Source: Burkholderiaceae bacterium (GTDB lineage Bacteria > Pseudomonadota > Gammaproteobacteria > Burkholderiales > Burkholderiaceae_E). Taken from it: DNA of 64,000 nt. The stretch's first letter is position 1; every line of letters begins with the position of its first letter. Below, piece after piece: positions 56,145 to 64,000 of the stretch. The notes below the pieces were generated by a model, which worked only from the letters and a program-made list of their open reading frames with translations, did not search any database and was not told the DNA's origin. The translations under genes and the position numbers were made by a program. The stretch covers positions 2,724,484 through 2,788,483 of the forward strand of contig JAOSJU010000001.1 of assembly GCA_027493945.1 (NCBI GenBank), read 5' to 3'.

Positions 56145-57650
56145 ATGAATCTCGCATCGAACCTGGAGCGCTGGGCCGCCGAGCGGCTCTCCCATTTGGC
56201 CGTGGTGTTCGAGGGGCGCCGCACCAGCTATGCCGAGCTCGATGCCGCCGCCTCGCGGCTGGCGCACGCGCTGCGCGCGCACGGCGTGGCCGCCGGCGAC
56301 CGCGTCGCGCTCTACCTGCCGAACATCCCCGAATACCTGGTCGCGTACTACGCGGCGCAGAAGCTCGGCGCGATCACCGTGTCGATCAACGCGATCTTCC
56401 GCACCGCCGAGGTCGAATACCTGCTCGCGGATTCGGGCTCGAAAGTGGTGTTCACCGTGGGCGAGCTGGCGCAGTTCGTGCCGCGCGAGCGCTGCCCGGC
56501 GCTCGAACACCTCGTCGTCTGCGAAGGCGACGCGCCGGCCGGCGCCGCCACGCTCGCGCAGTGGAGCGCGGGCCGCGACGCGCGGCTGGCCGGCGTCGAC
56601 TGCGCCGCCGACGCGCCGGCGGCGCTGCTGTATTCGTCGGGCACCACCGGGTTCCCGAAGGGCGTGACGCTCACCCAGTCGAACATCGCGACCAACGTCG
56701 CGACCGCCGCGAGCTGCTCGGGCTATCGCTCCGACGACCGGCTGGCCGCGTTCCTGCCGCTGTTCCACGTCTACGGCCAGAACTACATCATGAACGCCGC
56801 GGTGCTCGCCGGCGCCACGCTGGTGCTGTTTCGCCGCTTCGTGCCCGACCAGGTGCTCGAGGCGATCGCGCGCGAGCGGGTCACGATGTTCTTCGGCGTG
56901 CCGACGATCTTCATCGGCCTGCTGGCCATGGACCTGTCGAAATACGACCTGTCGTCGATCCGCTACGAGATGTCGGCGGCCGCGACGATGCCCGAGGAGA
57001 TCTCGCGGCGCTGGACCGAGCGCTTCGGCCGCCGCGTCTACGAGGGCTACGGCCTCACCGAGTGCTCGCCGTTCGCCTGCTACAACGACCGGGTCGAGCA
57101 CCGCTTCGGCTCGGTGGGACGCGCGGTCGAGGGTTTCGAGCTGGCGATCTTCGACGAGACCGACCGCGAGGTGCCGCGCGGCGAGTGGGGCGAGATCGTG
57201 ATCCGCGGCCCCGGCGTGATGAAGGGCTACTGGAACCGTCCGGCGGACACCGCGCAGGCGCTGCGCGGCGGCTGGCTGCATTCGGGCGACATCGGCCGCA
57301 TGGACGACGACGGCTACGTGTACATCGTCGACCGCGTGAAGGACATGATCAACGTCTCCGGCTTCAAGGTCTGGCCGGCCGAGGTCGAGCAGTACCTGTA
57401 CAGGCTGCCGCAGGTGCAGGAGGTGGCGGTCTACGGCGCGCCGCACCCCGAAAAGGGCGAGCAGGTGGTGGTCGCGGTGGTGCCGAAGCCGGGCCAGGCG
57501 ATCACCGCCGACGAGGTGATCGACTATTGCCGCGCCAACATCGCCGCCTACAAGGTGCCGGCGCGGGTCGACGTGGTCGCCGAGTTGCCCAGGAGCCCCA
57601 CCGGGAAAATCCTGAAGCGCATCCTGCGCGAACAGGCCGCCAAGCCGTGA
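56145..57650 (+). CDS. AMP-forming acyl/aryl-CoA ligase
   Basis: The intact 501-residue ANL-family enzyme activates a carboxylic acid with ATP and CoA. Motifs: P-loop YSSGTTGFPKGVTLTQ (about residues 163-178), VYEGYGLTECSPF, HSGDIGRMDDDGYVYIVDR and the C-terminal catalytic Lys in PRSPTGKILKRIL. Start ATG at 56145 follows GGGAGGG. A substrate-binding protein and two permease/ATPase pairs of a Liv-type importer follow, and a MarR gene precedes; an aromatic or branched acid taken up by that importer is the likely substrate. Confidence 0.92.
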   Translation: MNLASNLERWAAERLSHLAVVFEGRRTSYAELDAAASRLAHALRAHGVAAGDRVALYLPNIPEYLVAYYAAQKLGAITVSINAIFRTAEVEYLLADSGSKVVFTVGELAQFVPRERCPALEHLVVCEGDAPAGAATLAQWSAGRDARLAGVDCAADAPAALLYSSGTTGFPKGVTLTQSNIATNVATAASCSGYRSDDRLAAFLPLFHVYGQNYIMNAAVLAGATLVLFRRFVPDQVLEAIARERVTMFFGVPTIFIGLLAMDLSKYDLSSIRYEMSAAATMPEEISRRWTERFGRRVYEGYGLTECSPFACYNDRVEHRFGSVGRAVEGFELAIFDETDREVPRGEWGEIVIRGPGVMKGYWNRPADTAQALRGGWLHSGDIGRMDDDGYVYIVDRVKDMINVSGFKVWPAEVEQYLYRLPQVQEVAVYGAPHPEKGEQVVVAVVPKPGQAITADEVIDYCRANIAAYKVPARVDVVAELPRSPTGKILKRILREQAAKP

Positions 57651-57685
57651 TAGCCTGACCGACAATTCAGACAAGGAGGAGACCC

Positions 57686-58933
57686 ATGAGCAAGTTCACC
57701 CGTCGCGACTTCAACCAAATCGCGGCTGCTTCCGCGGTCGTCGGGGGCAGCACGCTGGCCGCCCCGGCGCTCGTGCGCGCGCAGCCGAAGAAGCTGAAGG
57801 TGGGGGTGCTGCTGCCGCGCTCGGGGGCGCTCGCGTTCATCGGGCAGTCGTGCCAGCGCGGCGCCGACATCGCGCCGGCGCTGCTGCGCGAGATGTACGG
57901 CGTCGACATCGAGCTGATGAACGCCGACATCGAGTCGAACGTCGACGTCGCGCGCTCGCGCGCCGAGAAGCTCATCGACGAGGGCGCGCAGGTGCTGATG
58001 GGCGCCTTCGACTCGGGACCCACCGCCGCGATCGCGCAGGTGGCCGAGCAGCGCAAGGTGCCGCTGGTGGTGAACATCGCCGCGGCGCCGCAGATCACCG
58101 AGCAGGGCTACAAGTACACTTTCCGCAACTTCCCCAGCGCGGGCGACCTCATCCGCAACGGCCCGGGGCTCACGCGCGACCTGTTCCAGGCGACCAGCGC
58201 CGCGCCGCGCACCGCCGTGTTCCTGCACGTGAACGACACCTTCGGCATGTCGATGGCCAACGGCATCAAGGCGATCCTGCCGAGGCTCGATTACCTGCCG
58301 TTCAAGGTCGTCGACACGATCTCCTACGACCGCGAAGCGCGCGACCTGTCGGTCGAGGTCGCCAAGGCCAAGGCCACCAACGCCGACTTCATTCTGCTGG
58401 TGAGCCGCCTGAACGACGCGATCCTGCTGGTGCGCGAACTGGTGAAGCAGCGCTGGTCGCCGCAGGGCATCGTGAGCCCGGGCTCGCCCGGCATGTACGA
58501 AGCGCAGTTCTACAAGGCGCTGGGCAACAAGTACTCCGACTACTGCATCTCGAACGTGCCCTGGTACAACCCGAACGCGCCGCTCACGAAGCGCGTCGAG
58601 GCGCAGTTCGTCAAGCAGTTCCCGCAGGAAAAGCTGATGTTCCACGCGCTGAACGTCGGCTTCACCTTCGAGGCGCTGATGATCGCCGCCGACGCGTTCA
58701 AGCGCGCCGGCAGCGTCGATGGCGCGCAGCTGGCCGATGCGCTGCGCAAGACGAACATCACCGAGCACGTGATGATCGGCGGGCCGATCACCTTCGACGC
58801 CAAGGGACAGAACACGCAGACCGCCTCGGCCTGCATCCAGAACCGCAACGGCCAGCCGATGGTGGTGCTGCCGAAGGCGGCCGCGCAGGCGGCGCCGGTG
58901 TATCCGGTGCCGGGGTGGGGGGCACGGACGTAG
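57686..58933 (+). CDS. ABC importer substrate-binding protein with Tat-type signal
   Basis: The 415-residue protein begins MSKFTRRDFNQIAAASAVVG, a twin-arginine signal (TRRDF), and continues with a Peripla_BP_6 fold (KLKVGVLLPRSGALAFIGQS, NADIESNVDVARSRAEKLID). Tat export means that it folds in the cytoplasm before transport. A good ribosome site (AAGGAGGAG) precedes it. It lies 35 bp after the ligase gene and before permease genes, so it belongs to the second Liv-type importer. Confidence 0.92.
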   Translation: MSKFTRRDFNQIAAASAVVGGSTLAAPALVRAQPKKLKVGVLLPRSGALAFIGQSCQRGADIAPALLREMYGVDIELMNADIESNVDVARSRAEKLIDEGAQVLMGAFDSGPTAAIAQVAEQRKVPLVVNIAAAPQITEQGYKYTFRNFPSAGDLIRNGPGLTRDLFQATSAAPRTAVFLHVNDTFGMSMANGIKAILPRLDYLPFKVVDTISYDREARDLSVEVAKAKATNADFILLVSRLNDAILLVRELVKQRWSPQGIVSPGSPGMYEAQFYKALGNKYSDYCISNVPWYNPNAPLTKRVEAQFVKQFPQEKLMFHALNVGFTFEALMIAADAFKRAGSVDGAQLADALRKTNITEHVMIGGPITFDAKGQNTQTASACIQNRNGQPMVVLPKAAAQAAPVYPVPGWGART

Positions 58934-59031
58934 GGCGGGGCGCGCCCGCATGCGCCGGGCGCCGCCGTCGCGCGAGCTGGGCGGCACGACGCTGTTGGCG
59001 CGGGTGGCGGCGGTCGCCGAGTCATGGAAAC

Positions 59032-59058
59032 GCCGGGGTTCCCCCGGCATTTCTTTTT
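59032..59058 (+). terminator. Intrinsic terminator after the binding-protein gene
   Basis: A perfect 7-bp stem GCCGGGG/CCCCGGC with loop TTC is followed by ATTTCTTTTT. It lies 98 bp after the binding-protein stop and before the permease genes, so it may set a lower level for the permeases. Confidence 0.75.
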
Positions 59059-59116
59059 GGCTATGCTCGCGGCTGGGTCAAATACTTATTATTCATAACG
59101 ATCCGGAGACCCCCGC

Positions 59117-59983
59117 TTGCCCCTCGAAGCCATCGCCAACATCGTCGTCAGCGGCCTCCTGACCGGCCTGGTCTACGGACTGATGGCGCTCGGGCTGTCG
59201 GTGATCTACGGCGTGGTGCGCATCGTCAACTTCGCGCACGGCGAACTGATGACGGTGGCGATGTACGTGGCGGTGTTCGGGTTCGCGCTGGCCGGGCTCG
59301 ATCCGCTGTGGATGCTGGTGCCGGTGGCGCTGGCGTTCTTCGGCATCGGTTATCTGCTGCAGCGCGGAATCGTCAATCCGTTCATCGACCGACCCGAGCA
59401 TTCGCAGTTCATCCTGCTGCTGGCGGTGGCGCTGGTGCTGGTGAACGCACTGCTGATCGCGTTCGGCCCCGACGCGCGCAGCGTGCAGGTCGACTACGCG
59501 CTCGACTCGTACGAGATCGGGCCCCTGCTCGTCGACAAGGTGCGCGTGATCTGCGCCGCGGTCGCGCTGGCGGCCTGCGCGCTGCTGTTCGCGATCTTCC
59601 GCTACACCTCCTTCGGCAAGGCGATCCGCGCCTGCGCGGACAACCTGCTCGGCGCGCAGGTGGTCGGCCTGAACGTCCGGCACCTGTACGCGCTCACCTT
59701 CGGGCTGGGCACCGCCTGCGTGGGCATCGCCGGCACGCTGCTGTCGATGCTGGTCGATGTCACGCCCGGGTTGGGCCCGGCGTACACGCTGCTCGCGTTC
59801 GTGATCGTGATCATCGGCGGTCTCGGCTCGATGATCGGCGCGCTCGCCGGCGGCGTGCTGATCGGGGTGTCCGAGTCGGTGGCGGGGCTGCTGTTCACCC
59901 CGTCGGCCAAGAGCATGCTGTCGTTCGCGCTGCTGATCCTGGTGCTGGCGTTCCGGCCGCAGGGTCTGTTCAAGGGCAAGTAG
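59117..59983 (+). CDS. Branched-chain-type ABC importer permease, LivH-like (second system)
   Basis: This 288-residue membrane protein has the LivH features LVYGLMALGLSVIYGVVRIV, NFAHGELMTVAMYV and GGLGSMIGALAGGVLIG, with about eight hydrophobic segments. The start is TTG at 59117, with a ribosome site (CGGAGA) nine bases upstream; the next in-frame Met would lose part of the first helix. The leader (59060-59110) is AT-rich for this genome (TACTTATTATTCATAACG), possibly a promoter region. Confidence 0.9.
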   Translation: MPLEAIANIVVSGLLTGLVYGLMALGLSVIYGVVRIVNFAHGELMTVAMYVAVFGFALAGLDPLWMLVPVALAFFGIGYLLQRGIVNPFIDRPEHSQFILLLAVALVLVNALLIAFGPDARSVQVDYALDSYEIGPLLVDKVRVICAAVALAACALLFAIFRYTSFGKAIRACADNLLGAQVVGLNVRHLYALTFGLGTACVGIAGTLLSMLVDVTPGLGPAYTLLAFVIVIIGGLGSMIGALAGGVLIGVSESVAGLLFTPSAKSMLSFALLILVLAFRPQGLFKGK

Positions 59984-59987
59984 ACCG

Positions 59988-60969
59988 ATGGATCGCTCGC
60001 GGGTCGCGCTGCTCGTGCTGCTGGCTCTGCTGCTGGTGGCCCCGCTGGCGCTCGACCGATACCTGCTGTCGGTGATGATCCTGATCCTGTACTTCGCGTT
60101 CGTCGGACAGGCGTGGAACATCATGATGGGCTTTTGCGGACAGCTCTCGCTCGGGCACGCGCTGTTCGTGGGGCTGGGTGCGTACACCGCCGCGGCGCTG
60201 TACCAGCACTTCGGCGTGATTCCGTGGGTGGGCATGGTGGCCGCGGTCGCAGTCTGCGTGGCGGTGGCCTCGTTCATGGGCTGGCTCGCGTTTCGCTTCG
60301 GCATCGGCGGCACCTACTTCGCGCTGCTCACGATCGCGTTCGCCGAGTTCGCGCGCATCGGGTTCGACCACTTCGGCTGGGTCGGCGGCTCGGGCGGATT
60401 CTTCCTGAAGGTGATCCAGCAGGATCGCGTCGACCTGCTCAACCTGCGCGGCAACCCGCTGCTGTTCTATTACCCGGCGCTGGGTCTGGCCACGTTCGGC
60501 TTCGTGCTTTCGGCGTGGCTGCTGCGCGGGCGGCTCGGGTTCTACTTCCGCGCGATCCGCGACAACGAGGAGGCCGCCAGCGCCGCCGGCGTCGACACCT
60601 TCCGCTACAAGATGTTCGCGGTGCAGATCTCCGCGGCCATGACCGCGCTGGCGGGCGTGTTCTTCGCCTTCTACTACAACAACCTCTTCCCCGAGCAGAT
60701 CTTCCATATCAGTCGCTCGATCGAGATCATTCTGGCGCCCATCATCGGCGGCGTGGGCACCTTGTTCGGGCCAATCCTGGGCGCGGCGGTGCTCACCGCC
60801 CTCTCCGAGAGCATCACCACGCTGCTGACCCTGTCCGGTTACGAGATCCCGGGCGCCAAGCAGATTCTCTATGGCGTCGCGCTCGGGTTGGCGATCATGT
60901 TCATGCCGAGCGGCATCTGGCCGGCCATCGCGAACCGGCTGGGATTGCGGCGCCAGGACGGGGGCGACG

Positions 60970-60983
<14 letters not shown>
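59988..60983 (+). CDS. Branched-chain-type ABC importer permease, LivM-like (second system)
   Basis: This 331-residue protein has the LivM features FVGQAWNIMMGFCGQLSLGH, IRDNEEAASAAGVDTFRYK and GGVGTLFGPILGAAVL, with about ten hydrophobic segments. It starts 4 bp after the LivH stop and its end overlaps the LivG start by 14 bp, so the four genes 59117-62443 form one tight operon. Confidence 0.92.
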
Positions 60984-61737
<754 letters not shown>

Positions 61738-61738
61738 C

Positions 61739-62443
61739 ATGCTCGACATCCGCGATCTGTCGGTGTTTTACGGCGATGCGCAGGCGCTCGACGGCGTGAG
61801 CCTCGAGGTGGGCGCCGGGCAGGTGGTCGCGCTGGTCGGCGCCAACGGCGCCGGCAAGACCTCGCTGATCCGCACCGTCGCCGGCATCCTGAAGCCGCGC
61901 GGCGGCTCGATCCGCTTCGACGGCCGCGAGATCGGCGGCCTGGACAGCCACCGGGTCTGCGATCTCGGCGTGGGGCAGGTGGCCGAAGGCCGCCAGGTCT
62001 TCCCGTCGATGAGCGTGCTCGAAAACCTGCAGGTCGGCGCGATGCTGCCGCGCGCGCGGGCGCAGGCGGCAGTGACGCTCGAGCGCGTGTTCGCGATGTT
62101 CCCGCGGCTGAAGGAGCGCGCGGGGCAACTGGCCGGCACGCTGTCGGGCGGCGAGCAGCAGATGCTCGCGATCGGCCGCTGCCTGATGGGCGCGCCGCGG
62201 ATGATCATGTTCGACGAGCCTTCGCTCGGCCTGTCGCCGACGCTGGTGGCCGAGGTGTTCCGCACGATCCGCGAACTGCACGGGCAAGGCATGACGATCC
62301 TGCTGGTCGAGCAGAACGTGGCGGCCTCGCTGCAGCTCGCCGACCGCGCCTACGTGCTCGAGAACGGCAGCATCGTGCTCGAAGGCAGCGGCACGGCCCT
62401 GCTCGACGACCCGCGCGTCAAGGAAGCGTACCTGGGGCTCTGA
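61739..62443 (+). CDS. Branched-chain-type ABC importer ATPase, LivF-like (second system)
   Basis: A 234-residue ATPase with Walker A GANGAGKTS, signature TLSGGEQQMLAIGR and Walker B MIMFDEPSLGLSP, all canonical (compare the first system, whose Walker A carries Arg). It closes the importer operon; the next gene starts at the following bases (GTG at 62445) and may be read through. Confidence 0.92.
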   Translation: MLDIRDLSVFYGDAQALDGVSLEVGAGQVVALVGANGAGKTSLIRTVAGILKPRGGSIRFDGREIGGLDSHRVCDLGVGQVAEGRQVFPSMSVLENLQVGAMLPRARAQAAVTLERVFAMFPRLKERAGQLAGTLSGGEQQMLAIGRCLMGAPRMIMFDEPSLGLSPTLVAEVFRTIRELHGQGMTILLVEQNVAASLQLADRAYVLENGSIVLEGSGTALLDDPRVKEAYLGL

Positions 62444-62444
62444 A

Positions 62445-63407
62445 GTGCATCGTCTCCCTCCTCACGTCCGCCGGGCCCGGCGCGGCGCGCGTGCCGCGGC
62501 CGGCTGCGCGTTCCTCGCGGCGACGCTGCTGGTCGCGACGCCGCCGGCGGTGGCCTCCGCCCACCCCGACCCGATCGTCGACCGCTCGACCGGGCACGTG
62601 GTCGCGCGCGGCGACAGCCTGGCCTCGATCGGCGCGCGCTACGGCGTGTCGGTGCAGCTGGTCGTGCGGCAGAACGCGCTGGATCCGCGCAAGCCGTTGC
62701 GGCCGGGCCAGGTGCTGCAGGTGACCGCGCGCCACGTGGTGCCGCCGCCGCTGGACGACGGCATCGTGATCAACCTGCCGCAGCGGATGCTGTTCCTGTT
62801 TCGCGGCGGAAGGCTCGCGAGCGCGTATCCGGTGGCGGTGGGCCGCGCCAGCTGGCCGACGCCGACCGGCGAGTTCACGGTGCGCACGCGCGAGACCGAC
62901 AAGACCTGGATCGTTCCGGTCTCGATCCAGGAAGAGATGCGCCGCGAAGGCAAGCCGGTGCTCACGCGGGTGCCGCCGGGTCCCGAGAATCCGCTCGGGC
63001 GCCACTGGATCGGGCTGAGCCTGCCGGCCATCGGCATCCACGGGACGATCGCGCCGGCCAGCGTGTACGGTTTTCGTTCGCACGGCTGCATCCGCGTGCA
63101 CCCGGACGACGTCGCGCAGCTGTTCGATCGGGTGGCCATCGGCGAGCCCGGCCGCATCGTCTACCAGCCCTTGCTGATGGCGCGGGGCAGCGATGGCCGG
63201 ATCTGGTTCGAGGCGAACCCCGACGTCTACCGCAAGGGCGCGGGAACGCTCGCCGACGCGCGCGCGATGGCCGTCGAACGGGGTATCGCGCAGGAGTCGT
63301 TAGACTGGCGGCTGATCGAAACCATGCTGCGCGCCCGCGACGGGCTGGCCCAAGAGGTCGGCGTCGATCGCGACGGCGGTGCAGGACGAGCCGCAGGGGG
63401 TGGATGA
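62445..63407 (+). CDS. L,D-transpeptidase with LysM domain (YkuD family)
   Basis: This 320-residue protein starts at GTG (62445) with a signal peptide (hydrophobic core AGCAFLAATLLVATPPAVAS). A LysM peptidoglycan-binding motif follows (HVVARGDSLASIGARYGVSV, about residues 51-95), then the YkuD domain (about 105-245) with the catalytic His and Cys in IGIHGTIAPASVYGFRSHGC and IRVHPDD. It cross-links peptidoglycan or attaches lipoprotein in the periplasm. An 80-residue tail of unknown function follows the catalytic domain. Its stop overlaps the next start (ATGATG region, 63404). Confidence 0.9.
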   Translation: MHRLPPHVRRARRGARAAAGCAFLAATLLVATPPAVASAHPDPIVDRSTGHVVARGDSLASIGARYGVSVQLVVRQNALDPRKPLRPGQVLQVTARHVVPPPLDDGIVINLPQRMLFLFRGGRLASAYPVAVGRASWPTPTGEFTVRTRETDKTWIVPVSIQEEMRREGKPVLTRVPPGPENPLGRHWIGLSLPAIGIHGTIAPASVYGFRSHGCIRVHPDDVAQLFDRVAIGEPGRIVYQPLLMARGSDGRIWFEANPDVYRKGAGTLADARAMAVERGIAQESLDWRLIETMLRARDGLAQEVGVDRDGGAGRAAGGG

Positions 63408-63982
63408 TGGTCAGGATGCCGTTTCGCCGGCAGTTGTTTCGCATGGGGGTGGGCGCCGTGGTCGGCAGCGCCGCGGCGCGAGGCGCGCTGGCGATGCCGC
63501 GCCGCGCCGATCCGGCGATCGATGCGGTCGCGCGACTGGCGTTTGTGAATACTCACACCGGCGAATCGCTCGACGTCGTCTATCGCGAGAGCGGTCGCTA
63601 CCTCACCGACGCGATCGCCGAAATCGACCGGGTGCTGCGCGACCATCGCAACGGCGAAGTGTTCCCGATCGACCGCGCGCTGCTCGACCAGCTCGACCGG
63701 CTCGGTACGCTGCTCGCCACCGGCACGCGGCCGTTCCACGTGATCTCGGGCTACCGGTCGCCGGCGACCAACGCGATGCTCCACGCGCGCAGCAACGGCG
63801 TGGCGACGCGCAGCCTGCACATGTCGGGTCGCGCGATCGACATCCGGATGCCCGGCGTACCGCTGGCGACGCTGCATCGCGCGGCGCTGTCGATGCAGGC
63901 GGGCGGCGTGGGGTACTACCCGGGGTCGAACTTCGTTCACGTCGATACCGGCCGGTCGCGCAGCTGGGGCGCGAAGGCCTGA
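63404..63982 (+). CDS. DUF882 (MepK/YcbK-like) peptidoglycan endopeptidase
   Basis: The 192-residue protein has an N-terminal leader with RRQLFRMGVGAVVGSAAARG (Tat-like) and the DUF882/M15-like domain: FHVISGYRSPATN, SLHMSGRAIDIRM and GVGYYPGSNFVHVDTG, which supply the zinc ligands His and Asp. MepK of E. coli, of the same family, cuts mDAP-mDAP cross-links made by L,D-transpeptidases, which fits the gene just upstream. It overlaps that gene by 4 bp. Confidence 0.9.
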   Translation: MMVRMPFRRQLFRMGVGAVVGSAAARGALAMPRRADPAIDAVARLAFVNTHTGESLDVVYRESGRYLTDAIAEIDRVLRDHRNGEVFPIDRALLDQLDRLGTLLATGTRPFHVISGYRSPATNAMLHARSNGVATRSLHMSGRAIDIRMPGVPLATLHRAALSMQAGGVGYYPGSNFVHVDTGRSRSWGAKA

Positions 63983-64000
63983 TCACTGCGGGGGCAGCAC

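Overview
The window is about 69 percent G+C and carries a chromosomal backbone typical of Burkholderiales (Betaproteobacteria). The order ddlB-ftsQ-ftsA-ftsZ-lpxC-dciA-M23-secA-argJ, then yacG-zapD-coaE-pilD-pilC-pilB, then tRNA-Pro-ispB-rplU-rpmA-obgE-proB and rppH-proS is the usual gene order of that group. The genus cannot be fixed from the sequence alone.

Layout. 1-5.4 kb: end of the division and cell-wall (dcw) cluster, a Prx5-type peroxiredoxin and lpxC. 5.4-12.3 kb: a small membrane protein, the replicative-helicase loader DciA, a LytM peptidase, secA, argJ and a DUF815 ATPase. 12.3-20.6 kb: a Nudix-ThiE fusion, then on the minus strand yacG, zapD, coaE, the type IV pilus genes pilD/pilC/pilB and a CorB-like CBS protein. 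20.7-40.7 kb: a catabolic block placed between the CorB gene and tRNA-Pro. It holds a branched-chain-type ABC importer, a repeat-rich gap, a P5CDH-like aldehyde dehydrogenase, a GGDEF protein, an itaconate-type degradation cluster with its LysR regulator and TRAP transporter, and an MFS exporter. 40.8-45.2 kb: tRNA-Pro, ispB, rplU, rpmA, obgE and proB. 45.2-52.5 kb: a 94-bp tandem repeat array and assorted metabolic genes that separate proB from rppH. 52.5-55.7 kb: rppH, proS and a lytic transglycosylase. 55.6-62.4 kb: a MarR regulator, an acyl/aryl-CoA ligase and a second complete ABC importer. 62.4-64 kb: an L,D-transpeptidase and a DUF882 protein.

The clearest functional unit is 29.6-39.5 kb. 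MaoC-type hydratase, acyl-CoA dehydrogenase, CaiB CoA-transferase, MmgE/PrpD, CitE-type lyase and a VOC protein are encoded leftwards. A LysR regulator and a DctP-DctQ-DctM transporter are encoded rightwards. This is the gene set of the itaconate locus of Pseudomonas aeruginosa (PA0877-PA0886): import of a C4/C5 dicarboxylate, CoA transfer, hydration to citramalyl-CoA, and cleavage to acetyl-CoA and pyruvate.

A strong caution applies to the whole window. At least 19 single-base insertions or deletions, often in G/C runs, break or locally scramble 17 genes. These include the essential or near-essential ftsQ, ftsA, obgE, ispB and proS. In each broken gene the correct protein continues in another frame, and adding or removing one base restores normal length. 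I read these as sequencing or assembly errors, not decayed genes, and give the coordinates of each complete reconstructed gene. Two repeat structures are not explained by the genes: the 4.5-copy 94-bp array at 45,147-45,566, and nested inverted repeats filling 25,454-26,163.
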